From: Faecalicatena_A orotica | GTDB taxonomy: Bacteria > Bacillota > Clostridia > Lachnospirales > Lachnospiraceae | Assembly (NCBI RefSeq): GCF_040545875.1 | Contig: NZ_JBEPMR010000005.1 | DNA: 64,000 bases | Strand: one strand, 5' to 3' | Shown: one piece after another, positions 26,553-35,784 of the stretch | How positions within the stretch are numbered: the first letter of the stretch is position 1 | How the letters are laid out: the number at the start of each line of letters is the position of its first letter | Notes under the pieces: model-generated | Seen by the model: only the letters and a program-made list of their open reading frames with translations | Databases searched by the model: none | What the model was told of the DNA's origin: nothing | Made by a program: the position numbers and the translations under genes

Positions 26553-27300
26553 ACCTCAGCCTCCTTTTCAATGCCCACATAAACAACAGGCTGGTCAGAA
26601 CAGAAAGTACCAGCAGAACCACAACACAAAACAAGTCATTATAATAAACTGGGGCCATCCAGTATCTGGGATTCAGGAAAAACAACGCACGGTAGTATCT
26701 CTCCTGAAAGACACTCAGCACATAATAGAGGATAAACGGCACCGCATTTGCCATATACCGGTTGCGCGTCACAACCGCCGCAAAACTTCCTGCCACAGCC
26801 CACAAAGCCCCGTTCAGAAATCCTCTGAGAAAACTGACAAGCACCTTTAAAACAAGTTCTGAAAATGCCGGTCCATGATCACTCAATATTGGAATATGAC
26901 CAAAAACAACACAACTGACTCCCAGCATAAGCAGCATGGCAAAACAAAGCATAAGCCCGCCGGAAAAAAACAGTCCTGCCGCCTTTCCGAGAAGATACTG
27001 TTTCTTTCCTGAACGAATGCAGCTAAACAGGGCATACCTGCTGCGAAGCTCCATCTCCGCATCTCCTCCTGCCGCAAAAGTAACAGCTATTGGGACGAAG
27101 AGAAGCGTATTCGTGCCATTAGAACAAAACAAATATGCCAGAAACCATCCCGGCCCTTCCTGTGAGCCACCTGCGTCTATCAGGAACTGCAGGTGCACCT
27201 GTTCCGATATAAGTGCCGCAGTCAGAATTAAAATCACACCGGCCAGAAAACGAATATTCAAGATGCTGTTTTTACATTCAACCGCTAATGTATGCCCCAT
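26545..27300 (-). CDS. ABC-2 type permease, LanE-like
   Basis: A 251-residue membrane protein with about six spans; the first is NIRFLAGVILILTAALI. Size and position fit LanE-type immunity permeases. It is the first gene of the three-gene ABC operon and starts 32 bp after the end of the frameshifted lipoprotein gene, so those genes may share a transcript. Confidence 0.75.
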   Translation of the reverse strand: MGHTLAVECKNSILNIRFLAGVILILTAALISEQVHLQFLIDAGGSQEGPGWFLAYLFCSNGTNTLLFVPIAVTFAAGGDAEMELRSRYALFSCIRSGKKQYLLGKAAGLFFSGGLMLCFAMLLMLGVSCVVFGHIPILSDHGPAFSELVLKVLVSFLRGFLNGALWAVAGSFAAVVTRNRYMANAVPFILYYVLSVFQERYYRALFFLNPRYWMAPVYYNDLFCVVVLLVLSVLTSLLFMWALKRRLRYA

Positions 27301-27332
27301 AAGCCCCCTCCTGTCAGCTGTAAAATGTCACA

Positions 27333-28860
27333 CTACTGTGCGACAATGACACCGCCGTCCATAGCATTGATCGCAACCGGTATAATCACTAAGTCCTTCA
27401 TATTTTCTGCCTGCCCCTCACTTCGCATTACCTGAAAAAACCATGCTGGAACCATCCATGCGTTTTCCGGTTTATGAAAGGCAGTTACATAAGTATAACC
27501 CAGCTTTGCAGAGGTTACCTTGTAATCAAATTTTGTCGTATCCTCTGCCGGCTGTCCAATATTCAAATAACTATAAAAAATCTGCTCAAATAGCGGTTTC
27601 TGTATGTCATCGAAGGGAAGGAGATTTACATTCTCTGCAATAACAGCTACTTCCTCGCACATCCCTTTCCATGAAAAAGATTTCACACCGTCATCTGTCA
27701 CTATCATTGACACCATTTCTATTGGGAACGGTGCAGTATATGTATCCGTTGTATCCTTTGTGGCACCCCCGATAGACGCATCTGCCGAAATCCCCCCCAT
27801 ATGAACGTGTAAAATCATAACGATATCCAATTTTTGCGTTTTTCAGATCTGCCTGCCAATAAAAATCATCACTCTTTCCATACCTGTCGTCAGGTGCCGC
27901 TTCTTCTGGAAACCACAGAATCTTATCCGTGGATAAAAGTGACATCTCTGGTATGTCCAGATCCTTTATTACGTTTTCTGCCTGCTTCTGCCCTTCTTCC
28001 TTAGAAAATGTCTCTTGTTCCAAAGTCGCCTGAAATTGATTTAACAGATCACGGAACTTCTCCTTATATCCTGAGGTGTCCGGGCTATATTCATTCATTC
28101 TTATATATTGTTGAATATATTCCAGACTATAGCCGCCTGTTCCCGTTTTCCAAACAAAACTACTGCTGTTAGCAAGTTTAGGATTATAACTCCTCGCCTC
28201 AATATGAGACAATCTGTTTTTCCCGACATCTGCCGAAAAAAACGCCTCGGCATCCGGAGTCTGCTCCACTTCTCCCCTCAGCTTCGAGTACCAGCTGTCT
28301 GATGCCATTGCGACTATATCTTCTGATTTTTTATGAAATTTAAATTCCGCCTTTTGATCTTCCGGCGGTGTCTCAGGTGCAGACTCGGCAGCCTCCTCCA
28401 AAGCACTTTTTAAGTCGTTAAACGGTGCTAAAGTTGGGTTAGCATAGACTCCTTCTTTCTGATCTATACGGTCTATCACCTTCTGGAAAACCTCTTTCGT
28501 GTCAACTTGCGGTACATAAAAATCCTCACCGTCTGCAAAATACTCTGCATATTCTTTCAATTCCTTCTGCGTCAACGTGTGATTTGCCATCTCCACAACC
28601 GGAAGATTTCCTGTATGTAGCTTTCCCAGATCCAAATCTGCAGATATCGTCACCCTGTCGTTGCTTTTCTTTTCTGATGCACTCCAATGTTCCGGCATAT
28701 CAACGGTCCTCGTCTCACCAGATTCTAAGGGTTCGGCAATAAACTCCTCACTCAGACCGTCAGCCTTACTGACCACAGAACTCTTATCCGGTGTTTTCTG
28801 GCAGCCAGACAGGCATAACGCAAATGACATCACCAGACATAAAACCATTTTCTTTTTCAA
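27333..28860 (-). pseudogene. DUF6034-like lipoprotein, paralogue 2, frameshifted at a G7 tract
   Basis: The first part (28860 to about 27798) encodes a lipoprotein with lipobox LSGC and the same QKTPDKSSVVSKADGLSE start as paralogue 1. The second part (27830 to 27333) encodes the matching C-terminal region. Reading changes frame at seven consecutive G (minus strand; 27792-27798). With six G the frame runs TRSYGGISADASIGGA and gives 508 residues, exactly the length of paralogue 1. So this is a single-base slip in a homopolymer: a true recent mutation, a phase-variable switch or a sequencing error. Confidence 0.85.
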
Positions 28861-28910
28861 AGCATTTTCTCCTCCGTTTTTAATACGTTATTTTTTGTAA
28901 CTATTGTTGT

Positions 28911-28941
28911 ACAAATAGCCAGCTTAACGCTGGCTATTTGT
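28911..28941 (-). terminator. Terminator between membrane-protein and lipoprotein genes
   Basis: A perfect 13-bp stem ACAAATAGCCAGC / GCTGGCTATTTGT with a TTAAC loop. The T-run is short on either strand. It lies after the small membrane protein at 29001 and before the lipoprotein at 28860. Confidence 0.65.
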
Positions 28942-29000
28942 AGTCTGCAATTCTCTTTTTTGTTTTACCTCATCATGTTTCAAAAATATAAATTCAGAAA

Positions 29001-29351
29001 TCAGGTTGTTTTTTTCTGAAAGAATGTAGAAACTACAACAATCACACCAATTCCTACTAATGCGCCAGCCAAAACCTGAACCCACGACTGTGAAATTAGT
29101 GCAATACCTAAACCAGCCACTACTGAAGCATTCGCATTCGAACCTGCACTCTGACTTCTTCCGCTGAAAAATGCTAAGTTCATTCTTTCTTCTACTATCA
29201 TGTATATGACAGCCAGTACGCCTATGATAATTCCAACTATTCTTATGATCGCATTTGCACTTGGATTACTTTCAATTATTTGTCCTCTTATTAGATAGAT
29301 AAAAATACTTGCTGCTACTAACGTAATCATTTTTAAATACTCTTTTCTCAT
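29001..29351 (-). CDS. Small membrane protein of unknown function
   Basis: A 116-residue protein with three or four hydrophobic segments: VAASIFIYLIRG, IIRIVGIIIGVLAVIYMIV and VLAGALVGIGVIVVVSTFF, with a polar Ser/Asn-rich loop (SGRSQSAGSNANA) between. GGAAGGAG precedes the ATG. I recognise no family. Position between the lipoprotein and the lanthipeptide genes would suit an immunity or accessory membrane protein, but this is only context. Confidence 0.65.
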   Translation of the reverse strand: MRKEYLKMITLVAASIFIYLIRGQIIESNPSANAIIRIVGIIIGVLAVIYMIVEERMNLAFFSGRSQSAGSNANASVVAGLGIALISQSWVQVLAGALVGIGVIVVVSTFFQKKTT

Positions 29352-29372
29352 TTTTATATCTCCTTCCTAAAT

Positions 29373-29426
29373 TTACTGCATATTAGTCCTCCTAGTGAAA
29401 AAATAGCTTATATAATTATTTTCCAT
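29373..29426 (-). CDS. Possible 17-residue peptide
   Basis: A minute frame, MENNYISYFFTRRTNMQ, has an AAAGGGGG site 6 bases upstream of its ATG and ends just before the ribosome binding site of the small membrane protein. It could be a leader peptide or chance. Confidence 0.2.
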   Translation of the reverse strand: MENNYISYFFTRRTNMQ

Positions 29427-30219
29427 AATTTCCCCCTTTCTTCTATGCTTAAAACCTCATAGTACAGCCCCTTCAAATGGTCTGAAAAATCATGAAGAAC
29501 CGGAAAATTTATTATACTTATTACTGTTACGAATCAATGTAATAATTAACTATTTCAATTCATTTGTTTATTTAATCATACCATTGTCTGATAATATTTA
29601 CAATTATTATTTTATAATTTGATATTTCGTTCATTTTTTCTTTATAATCTTTTTTTACTCTGAGTAGCATTTTGTAAATTCATATTTTTACTTAAACCGC
29701 TCAATATCAGAGCATTAACAAATCGCTATAAAAATACTTAATGAAAAAGAATGTTTCCTCATTAAATCCTATATCGCTGAGAAATATTGTATTCATATAT
29801 CGATTTTATTGTAACTATAATCTGAATATTTTACAATTAGCTGTCCGTAAACAGTATGTTTTTTGTCCCTAAAAAGTCAAAATCTTATTTCTAATGTTAG
29901 GACGAGATCATTATCCATCCCTTCCTTTTCTACTAAATTGTACTATTCTTCTTAAATTTATATTGTAATTAACTTTTTCATTAATAGAAAGTACCTGCGC
30001 TTTCTATTGATGAAAATGCAGGTACTTACTATTGGTTTATTAAATTAATACATGGGTGTCCTCTTAACTCCTATATCACTATTGAATCATAATGATTCTT
30101 TTCCCATCCCAGGCTCTTTTTATAAAATCCACCTCCCCCATTCCTTAAAATATATAGTAATGAGCAAAATGCATACCTTAGATTTGTAAACGATTTAGGG
30201 CTGGACTATTTGCTCATTT
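29427..30219. other. AT-rich intergenic region downstream of lanM
   Basis: Nearly 800 bp with no convincing gene on either strand. It holds three symmetric elements: a long nested hairpin at 29975-30027, a 7-1-7 palindrome GAATCATAATGATTC at 30084-30098, and a 10-bp inverted repeat AATGAGCAAA / TTTGCTCATT at 30159-30218. None has the U-tract of a standard terminator. Confidence 0.45.
29975..30027. repeat. Two mutually exclusive hairpins
   Basis: TTTTCATTAATAGAAAG (29975-29991) pairs with CTTTCTATTGATGAAAA (30000-30016), 16 of 17 bp, around an 8-nt loop. The loop and its flank, AAGTACCTGC (29989-29998), can instead pair perfectly with GCAGGTACTT (30018-30027). The two structures compete, as in attenuators, but no downstream gene is close. 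Confidence 0.5.
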
Positions 30220-30292
30220 CTATTCAACTTCATTATAAAAATTGAATCCCTTCAGCGCAACGCTTTGTCCTCCAATGGTATGATATGTGTCC

Positions 30293-33200
30293 TCAAAAAC
30301 TTTGTAAAAGTCTGTAAAGAATCCCTCCATAACCATTCATAAATCCGGGATTCATTCTTTCTTGCGGCAGTAAAGTTATCTTTCTTATAATCTGTTCTTC
30401 TTTCTCCCGTTCAGTGTAAGGTTCCATCCCAAATTCATCCATCTTACTTCCTGCGATGTCCAGAATCCAAAGATTTCCCAATATCCCATGACAAAGGCAA
30501 TAACTGTCACGCAGCCAATAACCATTCAATTTAGAATAGGCCCGTCTTATATCTGTTTCTATCCGCTTTTTCCACACATCATCTTCAACCATTTCATAAC
30601 AGAAAATACGTGAGAGTAAAATTCCCCCTGCACCATGACACCATGCAACAGAGCCGATGCGGTCTACTTTTTCACTCTCTTTATGGCTGCGCAGATCTTC
30701 CCAGTTATTCATCACGGAATTGTATAATGAATCCTCATACTTCCAAATATCTTCTGCCAATACACGGTACCGTTCCTTCTTTGTATACTTCCATAGTGCA
30801 ATCACAGGCATCAGAATCCCGCTATTCCCATGTGCAAGACCTGACATAGGCATTTCGCCTTGTTCCACGATCCATCCTAAGCCACATGACTGTCTCTCTG
30901 CCCTCTGATCCAGCCTGGCTATACTGCGTTCGGCCAAATGAATATATTTTGAATCCTTTGTTATTTCATACAGCAATATCATAATCCAGGCTGCGCCGGC
31001 ATTGCCAGATAGCAGGTCATAACGAATATCCTGATCAATAAGTTTCTCCACAATCCCGGCATGTTTCATGGCATATTTCAGAAACTTTTCATTCCCGCCC
31101 TGCCTGTAAAGCATGATGTACACATAAATAATCGAGCTTTCCCCATCGTAGGCCCCTGTATTATGGGAGTCTAAACCGTCAAGGGATTTCATTCCCTGAT
31201 CCGTATATAAGAAAAGCATTCTTTTCAGTGTTCTGTAAATATCCGTTATGTTCTTGTCTGTATTTCTCTTTTTTAATTCAGAAAAAACAAGCAGCATCCC
31301 AGATAAACCGTCATACAGATAATGGTTCATCGGCTTTATATCCCAATTCATCTTTCCAAAAGAAGAAAGCTGCACAGTATACCAGCTTACTTCCGTTCTT
31401 TTCTGATTCCAAACTGCATATTTCAAAATCCGGTCCGTCAGATCTTCCGCAGTATACCTCACACGCTCTTTGTCCGCCTGCTCCATCAGCATACTGTCAG
31501 TCACTCGATAAACACGATTCATATAACCATCATTTTTATCAGGCATCAGCTCCAGCGACAAGCGAATATACTCACTCTGTATTTCTAAATCTATTTCGCT
31601 CAGCGCTCTTATTCTTGCATGAACAAACTCTATGGGCTCTTCTGGAAGATCATGCTGTCCGATTACTTTTTGTTCGCTGAACAATTCCTTCTGACTCAAA
31701 ACATTATAAAAATAAGGGATATCCCCATCCAGCATAGCTGCCACTTCAATATCCACAAGCTCCATATCCTGTTCTTCTCTGCCACTCAGCATGGAATACA
31801 AAAAAATCTCCCGCTCCGCCCCATCTCTCAACAGGCTTGGATGGTAAGAACCTGAAATCATCATGCTGTATCTTTGTGTATCTGCCATAAGTACCCTGTT
31901 TTTTATGTCTTTTGAATCTTTTAATTGATCGAAAAAGTCCTCCTTATTGTTTATAACCTGCCTGTATGCCCGGGTAAATCCCTCTGTCATTTCTTTTTTA
32001 TAATGGTATGGTTCGTAAAACGTTCCTTCCAGTGTCGCTAAGTTTTGTACATTCCGGGAAACCGGAGACTGATATTCAATTCTCATGTCAGATGTTCCTT
32101 CATTCACTACCACAGGCACCCTGAATGGATACTTCTGCCCTCCCACACCATTGACAGCACTCTGGTTAATTCCTTCCCCATTCTTATTCCAGTGATAAAA
32201 CGGAAGCATTCCGGAAAAAAGAACGGAATCAGACAGGCGGCCGTTAATTTCCTGCCGGACAGTCTCCCATCCTCTTTGATCTGCGATGCTCATCAGCACT
32301 TCCAAATCAATTAAAACCGGATATTCCCCTGAAGCTATGATGTTCTCACAATGCAGATCCTTTGTACCTAAGGCATAGGCTAAAAACAACTGAACCCCCA
32401 AACGCAGGTAATAATCTTTCAATTGCTGTTCTGTCCTGCATGAACAGTACTCCACACAGGACGACCAGCTATAAGTATCTTTAGGAATAAAAGAATATGC
32501 GGATTGTTTTATCCCTGTTTTAGCACCCAGCCAATCCAGCAATTTGTAAAATACCCTTTCATTCTCCATTGAATGCGGCTTATATAAGATCTCAGCTGTA
32601 TCATCTAACTGCATTCTAAGTACTTGTTTTCCCCCATGATGTGTATCCGAAAAATCGCCTTTTATCCCGGTAATCTTTCCAATAGCTTTTCCTGCAAATA
32701 TTTCATTCTGTATTTCAGACCGGTCACAGCTATAACATATCAACACTTCTGCATAATATTCTACTAATTGTTCACATTTCTGAACGATACAGCGGTATAA
32801 CACCGGATATGTGTCAAATAATTCTCTGTAGAACTCTGCTTTACCTAAATACTGCGTACAATAAAATTCATACTCGTCACTGGAATTTTCTCCCTGAAGA
32901 AGTCCTTTTTGTTTATAGAAATGCATTTGGACAATTAACGTCCTTGTACATATATTCTGTAGCTGCCCTGCTAAATGGATAGAAAAATCTTTATAAATAT
33001 TTTCATCAAAATATAGTTTTAAATTATTTATCCTCAAATTTAATCCATCTGTATAGTACAGTAATATTTTAAAATAGAACTCCGAAAAAACAATTTTCTC
33101 TTTTATTGATTCTAAACAGCTTAACTTCCTCTCACTTTCATTATCCTGTGTAAGATATTGAAACAACTCATCTGATATAGATTTTAAATCTGCCTTAAAA

Positions 33201-33370
33201 TCTGCTGTATTTAAATAAAAAGCAAAATTTTTATTCTTCTTTAAAAGAAGTTCAAAATTCTGCTCCCCCAATAACTTTTTCCAATAGCTTAATTTTTCAA
33301 AATTCCATTTGAAGTCCTGACTACATTCCCTATACTTACGTTCCAATAAATAACTCATCCTCATATCCAT
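30293..33370 (-). CDS. lanM: Type 2 lanthipeptide synthetase
   Basis: A 1025-residue bifunctional enzyme that dehydrates Ser/Thr of a precursor and forms (methyl)lanthionine rings. The N-terminal DUF4135-type dehydratase/kinase domain shows TKDLHCENIIASGEYPVLID. The C-terminal LanC-like cyclase carries the zinc ligands C911 (WCHGAGG), C960 and H961 (CLCHGILG), plus GLAHGNSG. Length is normal for LanM. The start at 33370 has AAGGGTGA five bases upstream; a GTG three codons earlier is an alternative. It follows lanA after a hairpin. No LanT with a C39 domain accompanies it. Confidence 0.95.
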   Translation of the reverse strand: MDMRMSYLLERKYRECSQDFKWNFEKLSYWKKLLGEQNFELLLKKNKNFAFYLNTADFKADLKSISDELFQYLTQDNESERKLSCLESIKEKIVFSEFYFKILLYYTDGLNLRINNLKLYFDENIYKDFSIHLAGQLQNICTRTLIVQMHFYKQKGLLQGENSSDEYEFYCTQYLGKAEFYRELFDTYPVLYRCIVQKCEQLVEYYAEVLICYSCDRSEIQNEIFAGKAIGKITGIKGDFSDTHHGGKQVLRMQLDDTAEILYKPHSMENERVFYKLLDWLGAKTGIKQSAYSFIPKDTYSWSSCVEYCSCRTEQQLKDYYLRLGVQLFLAYALGTKDLHCENIIASGEYPVLIDLEVLMSIADQRGWETVRQEINGRLSDSVLFSGMLPFYHWNKNGEGINQSAVNGVGGQKYPFRVPVVVNEGTSDMRIEYQSPVSRNVQNLATLEGTFYEPYHYKKEMTEGFTRAYRQVINNKEDFFDQLKDSKDIKNRVLMADTQRYSMMISGSYHPSLLRDGAEREIFLYSMLSGREEQDMELVDIEVAAMLDGDIPYFYNVLSQKELFSEQKVIGQHDLPEEPIEFVHARIRALSEIDLEIQSEYIRLSLELMPDKNDGYMNRVYRVTDSMLMEQADKERVRYTAEDLTDRILKYAVWNQKRTEVSWYTVQLSSFGKMNWDIKPMNHYLYDGLSGMLLVFSELKKRNTDKNITDIYRTLKRMLFLYTDQGMKSLDGLDSHNTGAYDGESSIIYVYIMLYRQGGNEKFLKYAMKHAGIVEKLIDQDIRYDLLSGNAGAAWIMILLYEITKDSKYIHLAERSIARLDQRAERQSCGLGWIVEQGEMPMSGLAHGNSGILMPVIALWKYTKKERYRVLAEDIWKYEDSLYNSVMNNWEDLRSHKESEKVDRIGSVAWCHGAGGILLSRIFCYEMVEDDVWKKRIETDIRRAYSKLNGYWLRDSYCLCHGILGNLWILDIAGSKMDEFGMEPYTEREKEEQIIRKITLLPQERMNPGFMNGYGGILYRLLQSF

Positions 33371-33422
33371 ATGCTTCACCCTTATCCTATTGTCTGTTAA
33401 AGTCCTCCGAAGTTGTTATCCC

Positions 33423-33527
33423 CAAAAAAGACAAAGGGCTGCAACAGATGTACTATTTTAATCAGATAAAATCTCTGGAATACTGATTCCATAATATCTA
33501 AAATAATAATTCATCTTATAGCAGCCC
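33423..33527 (-). terminator. Long attenuator-like hairpin between lanA and lanM
   Basis: On the minus strand GGGCTGC (33521-33527) pairs with GCAGCCC (33436-33442). Inside, TAAAATAATAATTCATCT (33499-33516) largely complements AGATGTACTATTTTA (33446-33460), and GGAAT/ATTCC forms the apex. TTTGTCTTTTTT follows directly. This is an intrinsic terminator shape and probably lets only part of the lanA transcripts continue into lanM. An 18-codon frame (MNYYFRYYGISIPEILSD) lies within it and is probably chance. Confidence 0.7.
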
Positions 33528-33547
33528 CTCTATCATTTTCTGGATCT

Positions 33548-33697
33548 TAACAGCAATAAATTGTAAATAAATTGGAACATCCTACAGTATTAGTAAATAT
33601 TTGTTCTATTCTGTCAATATCTGAAATAATTTTACTTACTTCATCAACCTCCTGAAATAAATCTCCTGCAAATTCTATAGCTTTCTCTTCTTTCATA
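33548..33697 (-). CDS. lanA: Lanthipeptide precursor peptide
   Basis: A 49-residue peptide between the histidine kinase and lanM genes, preceded by AAAGGAGAACGTTT. The leader is acidic and helical (MKEEKAIEFAGDLFQEVDEV, then SKIISDIDRIEQIF). The C-terminal part TNTVGCSNLFTIYCC has Cys at 40, 48 and 49 and Thr/Ser at 35, 37, 41 and 46 as ring partners. The paired C-terminal Cys recall the lacticin 481 group, but the rest of the core differs. There is no GG or GA cleavage site. Direct adjacency to lanM on the same strand and strong translation signals make the assignment good, although the peptide is unlike precursors I can name. Confidence 0.85.
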
Positions 33698-33735
33698 AAC
33701 GTTCTCCTTTCTTTTAAATTTTATATGAATTGGTA

Positions 33736-35055
33736 TTACATATCAAAGAAAGTAAGTCTTACTATAAACTTGTCCTGTTCGATTTGATATGCAATATTAC
33801 CTTCATATGCTTCTACTATTCGTTGAACACTTTTTAGTCCAAAGCCATGTAAATCTTTATTTGTCTTTGTTGATAGAAACCCTTTTCCAGATTTTTTTGG
33901 AAAATCATTTATTGAATTCATTATTTGTAAAAAAAATAAATTATTTTGCCTTTCTAAACGTACTCCGATGCATCTATTGGACTCCACCTTTTCACAAGCC
34001 TCTATAGCATTATCCAGCAAGTTTCCAAAAATGATACATAACTCCCTTTCTTTAAATGGAAGCTTTGAAAGTGGCATTACTTGTAACATTAATGTAATAT
34101 TTTTTTGCTCAGATATCAATTTTTTCTGACTCAAAATCAGATCTATTACACGATTACCAGTATATATCTGTGGATTCACCTTGATAAAACTATGTTTCAG
34201 GTCTTCTATATAATCATGGAGCCTTTGATAATCTCCGCTCCTTTCGTATTCACTTATTATTAGATAATGATTTTTTGTATCATGTATTAATTCTTTATTC
34301 TTTTCCAATGCAGACTCTAGTTCTTCGTATTTTTGATGTTCTAATTCTTCTTTGAGAACAAGAAATTCATACTCATTCTTTATCATTTTATTTTTTGATA
34401 AGATCATGCCTATAAAGCCTATTATAACGACTATTGTTATTAATGACAAAATACCGATACTGCCGTTTTTTTCTCTAAGACCAAATACCATTGATACTAT
34501 ATATAAGTGATATCCTTTAGCCAGTATCAAAAATAAAAGACCCATTAAAAATATGATTTTGCGCAATTCAAATATAACTTTTTTCAAATCACTTTTTCGA
34601 ACTATTATAACTAATATCGTCGTAATCATCCTTGAAAAAATATAAATTATTATTTTTTGATTACTTATTCCATTAAAATAAACTATCTCATTAAATTTCT
34701 CCTCCAGAAAATTCATCTGTAAAAAGGCAAATAAAAAGTCTAATAATGCCACAAATGCAAAGTAAACAAGAACTAAGCTGACGGTTAAAAACTTATAGTT
34801 TTTTATTATTATACAGCTAAAAAGTATCACCAACACTACTGTTAAAAAAAATACTGAATCAGAAAAAAATATTATTTTGCGGTTAATTGCTAAACTCGAG
34901 CCGGTTACCACAATACTAAACCACAGAACTGCCATATATCTCTTTTTTATGTTTTTTTTCTCTATTAGAACTCCGAAAACTAACTGATAATAAAGCCAAA
35001 CTTCATATAATGATATTACAAGCAGAATCCCCCTTAGAACCGCTTCTTCTTTCAT
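33736..35055 (-). CDS. GHKL-family sensor histidine kinase (AgrC/ComD type)
   Basis: A 439-residue membrane kinase. About six or seven hydrophobic segments fill residues 1-215. A coiled linker leads to the phospho-acceptor region KELIHDTKNHYLIISEY, then the GHKL ATPase with N-box FGNLLDNAIEAC and G-box HGFGLKSVQRIV. Kinases of this group usually sense extracellular peptides. It directly follows its response regulator (the ATG starts right after the stop codon) and lies 38 bp upstream of lanA, so it probably controls lanthipeptide production, perhaps sensing the product. Confidence 0.9.
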   Translation of the reverse strand: MKEEAVLRGILLVISLYEVWLYYQLVFGVLIEKKNIKKRYMAVLWFSIVVTGSSLAINRKIIFFSDSVFFLTVVLVILFSCIIIKNYKFLTVSLVLVYFAFVALLDFLFAFLQMNFLEEKFNEIVYFNGISNQKIIIYIFSRMITTILVIIVRKSDLKKVIFELRKIIFLMGLLFLILAKGYHLYIVSMVFGLREKNGSIGILSLITIVVIIGFIGMILSKNKMIKNEYEFLVLKEELEHQKYEELESALEKNKELIHDTKNHYLIISEYERSGDYQRLHDYIEDLKHSFIKVNPQIYTGNRVIDLILSQKKLISEQKNITLMLQVMPLSKLPFKERELCIIFGNLLDNAIEACEKVESNRCIGVRLERQNNLFFLQIMNSINDFPKKSGKGFLSTKTNKDLHGFGLKSVQRIVEAYEGNIAYQIEQDKFIVRLTFFDM

Positions 35056-35775
35056 TTAATTCCCCCAATATAAATTAATCTCCTTCTTAACCTCTGCCAG
35101 TTTTGCCCTGCTGATCTTTACCTGACAATTATCTTCCAGATATATGGTATCACCCAATACTTTGTATATATGCTTCATATTTACAATATAACCACGCTCT
35201 ACCATTACAAACATCTTACTCCCCAGTTCCTCGTATACCTGACGCAATGTTATTCTTTCCCGATACTCGCCGGCGCTTGTCCTATAGGTGACATATTTAC
35301 CGCCTTTCGCTTTATATATGTATATAATATCTTTATAGTATAGCTTTATTTGCCCTTCACCTATTTTTATCATCCTGTACTGCCTGCTGTCGAGACTGAT
35401 TTTATCAATCAGCCGACGTGCCACATCCGGCAGACGGTATTCCATATCCTGTTTTAAAATATACTGATACGCTTCAATCATATAGCTCTCAACCGCATAC
35501 TCGGCATAAGAAGTAATAAAAACAATATACATCTTAGAATGTGCTTCCCGTATCTTTTTTCCCAGCTCCATGCCATCCATCTCTGACATCTGGATATCTG
35601 TAAACAGGATGTCAAACAGCTCTCCATTTTTTACCTGCTCTAAAAAAGATTCGCCGCTTGTATATTCCAGAATCTCAATGCTCTCTTTCTCATCCTCTTT
35701 CATTGTCTGCTTAATACATTTGCATACCATGTCCCGCATGGCTTTTTCGTCATCGACAACTGCAATTCTAATCAT
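35056..35775 (-). CDS. LytTR-family response regulator
   Basis: A 239-residue transcription factor. The receiver domain (about 1-125) has the phospho-accepting Asp in ILFTDIQMSEMDG. The LytTR DNA-binding domain occupies the last ~100 residues (KAKGGKYVTYRTSAGEYRER, then MFVMVERGYIVNMKHI). It is paired with the GHKL kinase downstream and is the likely regulator of lanA. GAGGGAGACTT is its ribosome binding site. Confidence 0.92.
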   Translation of the reverse strand: MIRIAVVDDEKAMRDMVCKCIKQTMKEDEKESIEILEYTSGESFLEQVKNGELFDILFTDIQMSEMDGMELGKKIREAHSKMYIVFITSYAEYAVESYMIEAYQYILKQDMEYRLPDVARRLIDKISLDSRQYRMIKIGEGQIKLYYKDIIYIYKAKGGKYVTYRTSAGEYRERITLRQVYEELGSKMFVMVERGYIVNMKHIYKVLGDTIYLEDNCQVKISRAKLAEVKKEINLYWGN

Positions 35776-35784
35776 AAGTCTCCC

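Noticed and set aside
29741..29872. 43-codon plus-strand frame starting MKKNVSSLNPISLRN
   Set aside because: No ribosome binding site, strongly AT-biased composition and no Cys-rich or lanthipeptide-like core.
33464..33517. 18-codon frame (MNYYFRYYGISIPEILSD) between lanA and lanM as a second precursor
   Set aside because: It has no Cys, lies wholly within the terminator-like hairpin and lacks a convincing ribosome binding site.
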